Assembly: GCA_022839525.1 (NCBI GenBank)
Contig: JALHET010000076.1
Coordinates: 1 to 8,163, forward strand
Reading direction: 5' to 3'
Length of the DNA: 8,163 bases
From: Lentisphaerota bacterium
GTDB lineage: Bacteria; Verrucomicrobiota; Kiritimatiellia; RFP12; UBA1067
The notes beneath the pieces were generated by a model, which was not told where the DNA came from, ran no database searches, and saw only the letters and a program-made list of their open reading frames with translations. The stretch's first letter is position 1, and every line of letters starts with the position of its first letter. This document shows, piece after piece, positions 6,697-8,163 of this stretch. The position numbers and the translations under genes are program-made.

Positions 6697-7905
6697 TCAC
6701 TTCACCACTTTGGACACCGTGCCGGCTCCGACCGTGCGCCCACCCTCACGGATGGCGAAACGCATCTTGTCCTCCAGCGCGACCGGCGAGATCAGCTTCA
6801 CGGCGATCGAGATGTTGTCGCCCGGCATGACCATCTCCACACCCTCGGGGAGAGTGATGTCTCCCGTCACGTCGGTCGTGCGGATGTAGAACTGCGGACG
6901 GTATCCCTTGAAGAACGGGGTATGACGGCCACCCTCTTCCTTGCTGAGGACGTACACCTCGCCGTTGAACTCGGTGTGCGGGGTGATGGAGCCCGGCTTA
7001 GCCAGAACCTGGCCGCGCTCGACTTCCTCTTTCTTCGTGCCGCGCAGCAGGCAGCCAATGTTGTCGCCGGCCTGACCCTGATCAAGCAACTTGCGGAACA
7101 TCTCCACGCCCGTGCAGGTGGTCTTGGCGGTCGGCCGCAGGCCGATAATTTCGATTTCCTCGCCCACCTTGATGACGCCGCGCTCGACGCGCCCTGTCAC
7201 CACCGTGCCGCGGCCCTCGATCGAGAACACATCTTCGATCGGCATCAGAAACGGTTTGTCCAGCGCGCGCACCGGCTCGGGAATGTAACTGTCCAGTGCC
7301 TCCATCAGTTTGGTGATGCACTCGCAGGCGGGGTCGTCCACGCTCGTGGCCTTGGTCGCCGGCAGGGCGGAACCGCGCACGATCGGGATGTCATCGCCCG
7401 GAAACTCGTATTTCGAAAGCAACTCGCGGATTTCCATCTCCACCAGATCCAGCAACTCGGTGTCATCGACCAGATCGACCTTGTTCAGGAAAACCACGAT
7501 CGCGGGCACGCCGACCTGACGGGCGAGCAGGATGTGCTCACGGGTCTGCGGCATCGGCCCGTCGGCCGCGCTCACAACCACAATCGCGCCGTCCATCTGC
7601 GCGGCACCAGTGATCATGTTCTTCACATAGTCGGCGTGTCCGGGACAGTCGACGTGGGCGTAGTGACGATTCTCGGTACCGTACTCGACATGCGAGGTGG
7701 CAATCGTCAGAATCTTGGTCGGGTCACGGCGGCCCGCCGACTCGGAGGCCTTGGCCACCTGGTCATAACTGATCGGGGCGTTGAACCCCTTGAGAGCCTG
7801 AACGTTGGTGATCGCCGCCGTCAGCGTTGTTTTGCCGTGGTCAACGTGCCCGATCGTGCCGACGTTGACGTGCGGCTTTTCGCGAACAAATGTCTCTTTC
7901 GCCAT
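6697..7905 (-). CDS. tuf: Elongation factor Tu
   Basis: EF-Tu is the GTPase that carries aminoacyl-tRNA to the ribosomal A site. The 402-residue product has every GTPase motif: G1 GHVDHGKT (19-26), switch I threonine T67 in [12 protein letters not shown]3 DCPGH (86-90, with H90 the catalytic histidine), G4 NKVD (141-144) and G5 SAL (179-181). Domain 2 contains [17 protein letters not shown] and [13 protein letters not shown]. Domain 3 contains [24 protein letters not shown] and ends in [20 protein letters not shown]. Switch I has RRDPTKIL where E. coli has KARGI, a form I associate with the PVC group. The start is MAKETF, 9 bases after AGGAG. A 55-codon upstream extension of the frame crosses tRNA-Thr and is rejected. 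Whether a second tuf copy exists elsewhere cannot be seen. Confidence 0.99.
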   Translation of the reverse strand: MAKETFVREKPHVNVGTIGHVDHGKTTLTAAITNVQALKGFNAPISYDQVAKASESAGRRDPTKILTIATSHVEYGTENRHYAHVDCPGHADYVKNMITGAAQMDGAIVVVSAADGPMPQTREHILLARQVGVPAIVVFLNKVDLVDDTELLDLVEMEIRELLSKYEFPGDDIPIVRGSALPATKATSVDDPACECITKLMEALDSYIPEPVRALDKPFLMPIEDVFSIEGRGTVVTGRVERGVIKVGEEIEIIGLRPTAKTTCTGVEMFRKLLDQGQAGDNIGCLLRGTKKEEVERGQVLAKPGSITPHTEFNGEVYVLSKEEGGRHTPFFKGYRPQFYIRTTDVTGDITLPEGVEMVMPGDNISIAVKLISPVALEDKMRFAIREGGRTVGAGTVSKVVK

Positions 7906-7914
7906 TTTGGTTTT

Positions 7915-7919
7915 CTCCT
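7915..7919 (-). promoter_or_regulatory. tuf ribosome-binding site
   Basis: AGGAG on the minus strand with a 9-base spacer to the ATG at 7903-7905. It decides the tuf start: the reading frame continues upstream through tRNA-Thr without a stop, but no such site supports an earlier start and EF-Tu proteins begin MAKE/MSKE. Confidence 0.85.
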
Positions 7920-7952
7920 GTGAGAGTTGACAAAAAAATCCATCGTCAAAGC

Positions 7953-8028
<76 letters not shown>

Positions 8029-8033
8029 ATCAT

Positions 8034-8068
8034 CCCTTACCCCTAACGGAGCAAAGAACCCCTTACCC
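8034..8068 (-). repeat. 9-base direct repeat before tRNA-Thr
   Basis: On the minus strand GGGTAAGGG occurs twice, at 8060-8068 and 8034-8042, 26 bases apart start to start, the second ending 6 bases before the tRNA. The rest of 8029-8163 shows no gene and no convincing promoter, although TTGAC-like hexamers occur without a matching -10 box. The repeat may be a regulatory site or chance. Confidence 0.35.
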
Positions 8069-8163
8069 AATCTTCCTCCGGCTTCAAGGAAAACCGTCAG
8101 TCAATCGTGCGGGAGTCCGTCAAACCTTGCCAATGTTCTATTTTCCGCCCATCCGAGACCGAG

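Noticed and set aside
6922..7923. 333-codon plus-strand open frame opposite tuf
   Set aside because: Antisense shadow of tuf; composition is unlike a real protein.
7927..7949. TTGAC…GTCAA inverted repeat with a T-run between tRNA-Thr and tuf, as a terminator
   Set aside because: Only 5 bp and AT-rich; the T-run lies in the loop, not after the stem. It would not separate tRNA-Thr from tuf.
8029..8163. Promoter for the tRNA-Thr-tuf transcript (TTGACG and TTGACT hexamers)
   Set aside because: No -10-like hexamer is found at a suitable distance from either, so no promoter is called.

Overview
The window carries one long minus-strand block of the conserved bacterial translation/transcription cluster. 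In transcription order (right to left) it reads tRNA-Thr(GGT), tuf (EF-Tu), rpmG (L33), tRNA-Trp(CCA), secE, nusG, rplK (L11), rplA (L1), rplJ (L10), rplL (L7/L12) and rpoB. rpoB runs off the left edge after 947 codons. No gene on the plus strand is supported; the long plus-strand reading frames are antisense shadows of these genes in GC-rich DNA.

Organism: the DNA is GC-rich, with leaders of the form GAGG/AGGAG ahead of ATG starts, so it is bacterial chromosomal DNA. The EF-Tu switch I segment reads [17 protein letters not shown] in place of the proteobacterial form that ends ARGITINTSHVEY. From memory this resembles EF-Tu of the Planctomycetes-Verrucomicrobia-Chlamydiae group, perhaps Kiritimatiellota or Lentisphaerota. 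This placement is an inference from remembered sequences and is held with modest confidence.

Layout: 8029-8163 is a leader region with a 9-base direct repeat. 7953-8028 is tRNA-Thr, followed 47 bases later by tuf. A GC-rich imperfect hairpin lies between tuf and rpmG. tRNA-Trp lies 13 bases after rpmG. secE and nusG are 15 bases apart. A 102-base structured leader precedes rplK. rplK-rplA and rplA-rplJ are each only 17 bases apart. rplJ and rplL are separated by 154 bases with two small hairpins. rplL and rpoB are separated by 344 bases that contain a perfect 10-bp stem-loop shortly after the rplL stop.

How the genes work together: EF-Tu delivers aminoacyl-tRNA to the ribosome at the L10-L12 stalk and L11. 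L1, L11, L10, L12 and L33 are all large-subunit proteins. SecE is part of the export channel. NusG couples RNA polymerase (RpoB is its beta subunit) to the ribosome and to Rho. Expression is probably tuned in the untranslated spacers by autogenous leaders, attenuation or RNA processing, but only the inverted repeats are directly visible.

I found no undescribed system here; this is an ordinary core-genome locus. The points worth a second look are spacer structures and small departures in L33, EF-Tu and RpoB.
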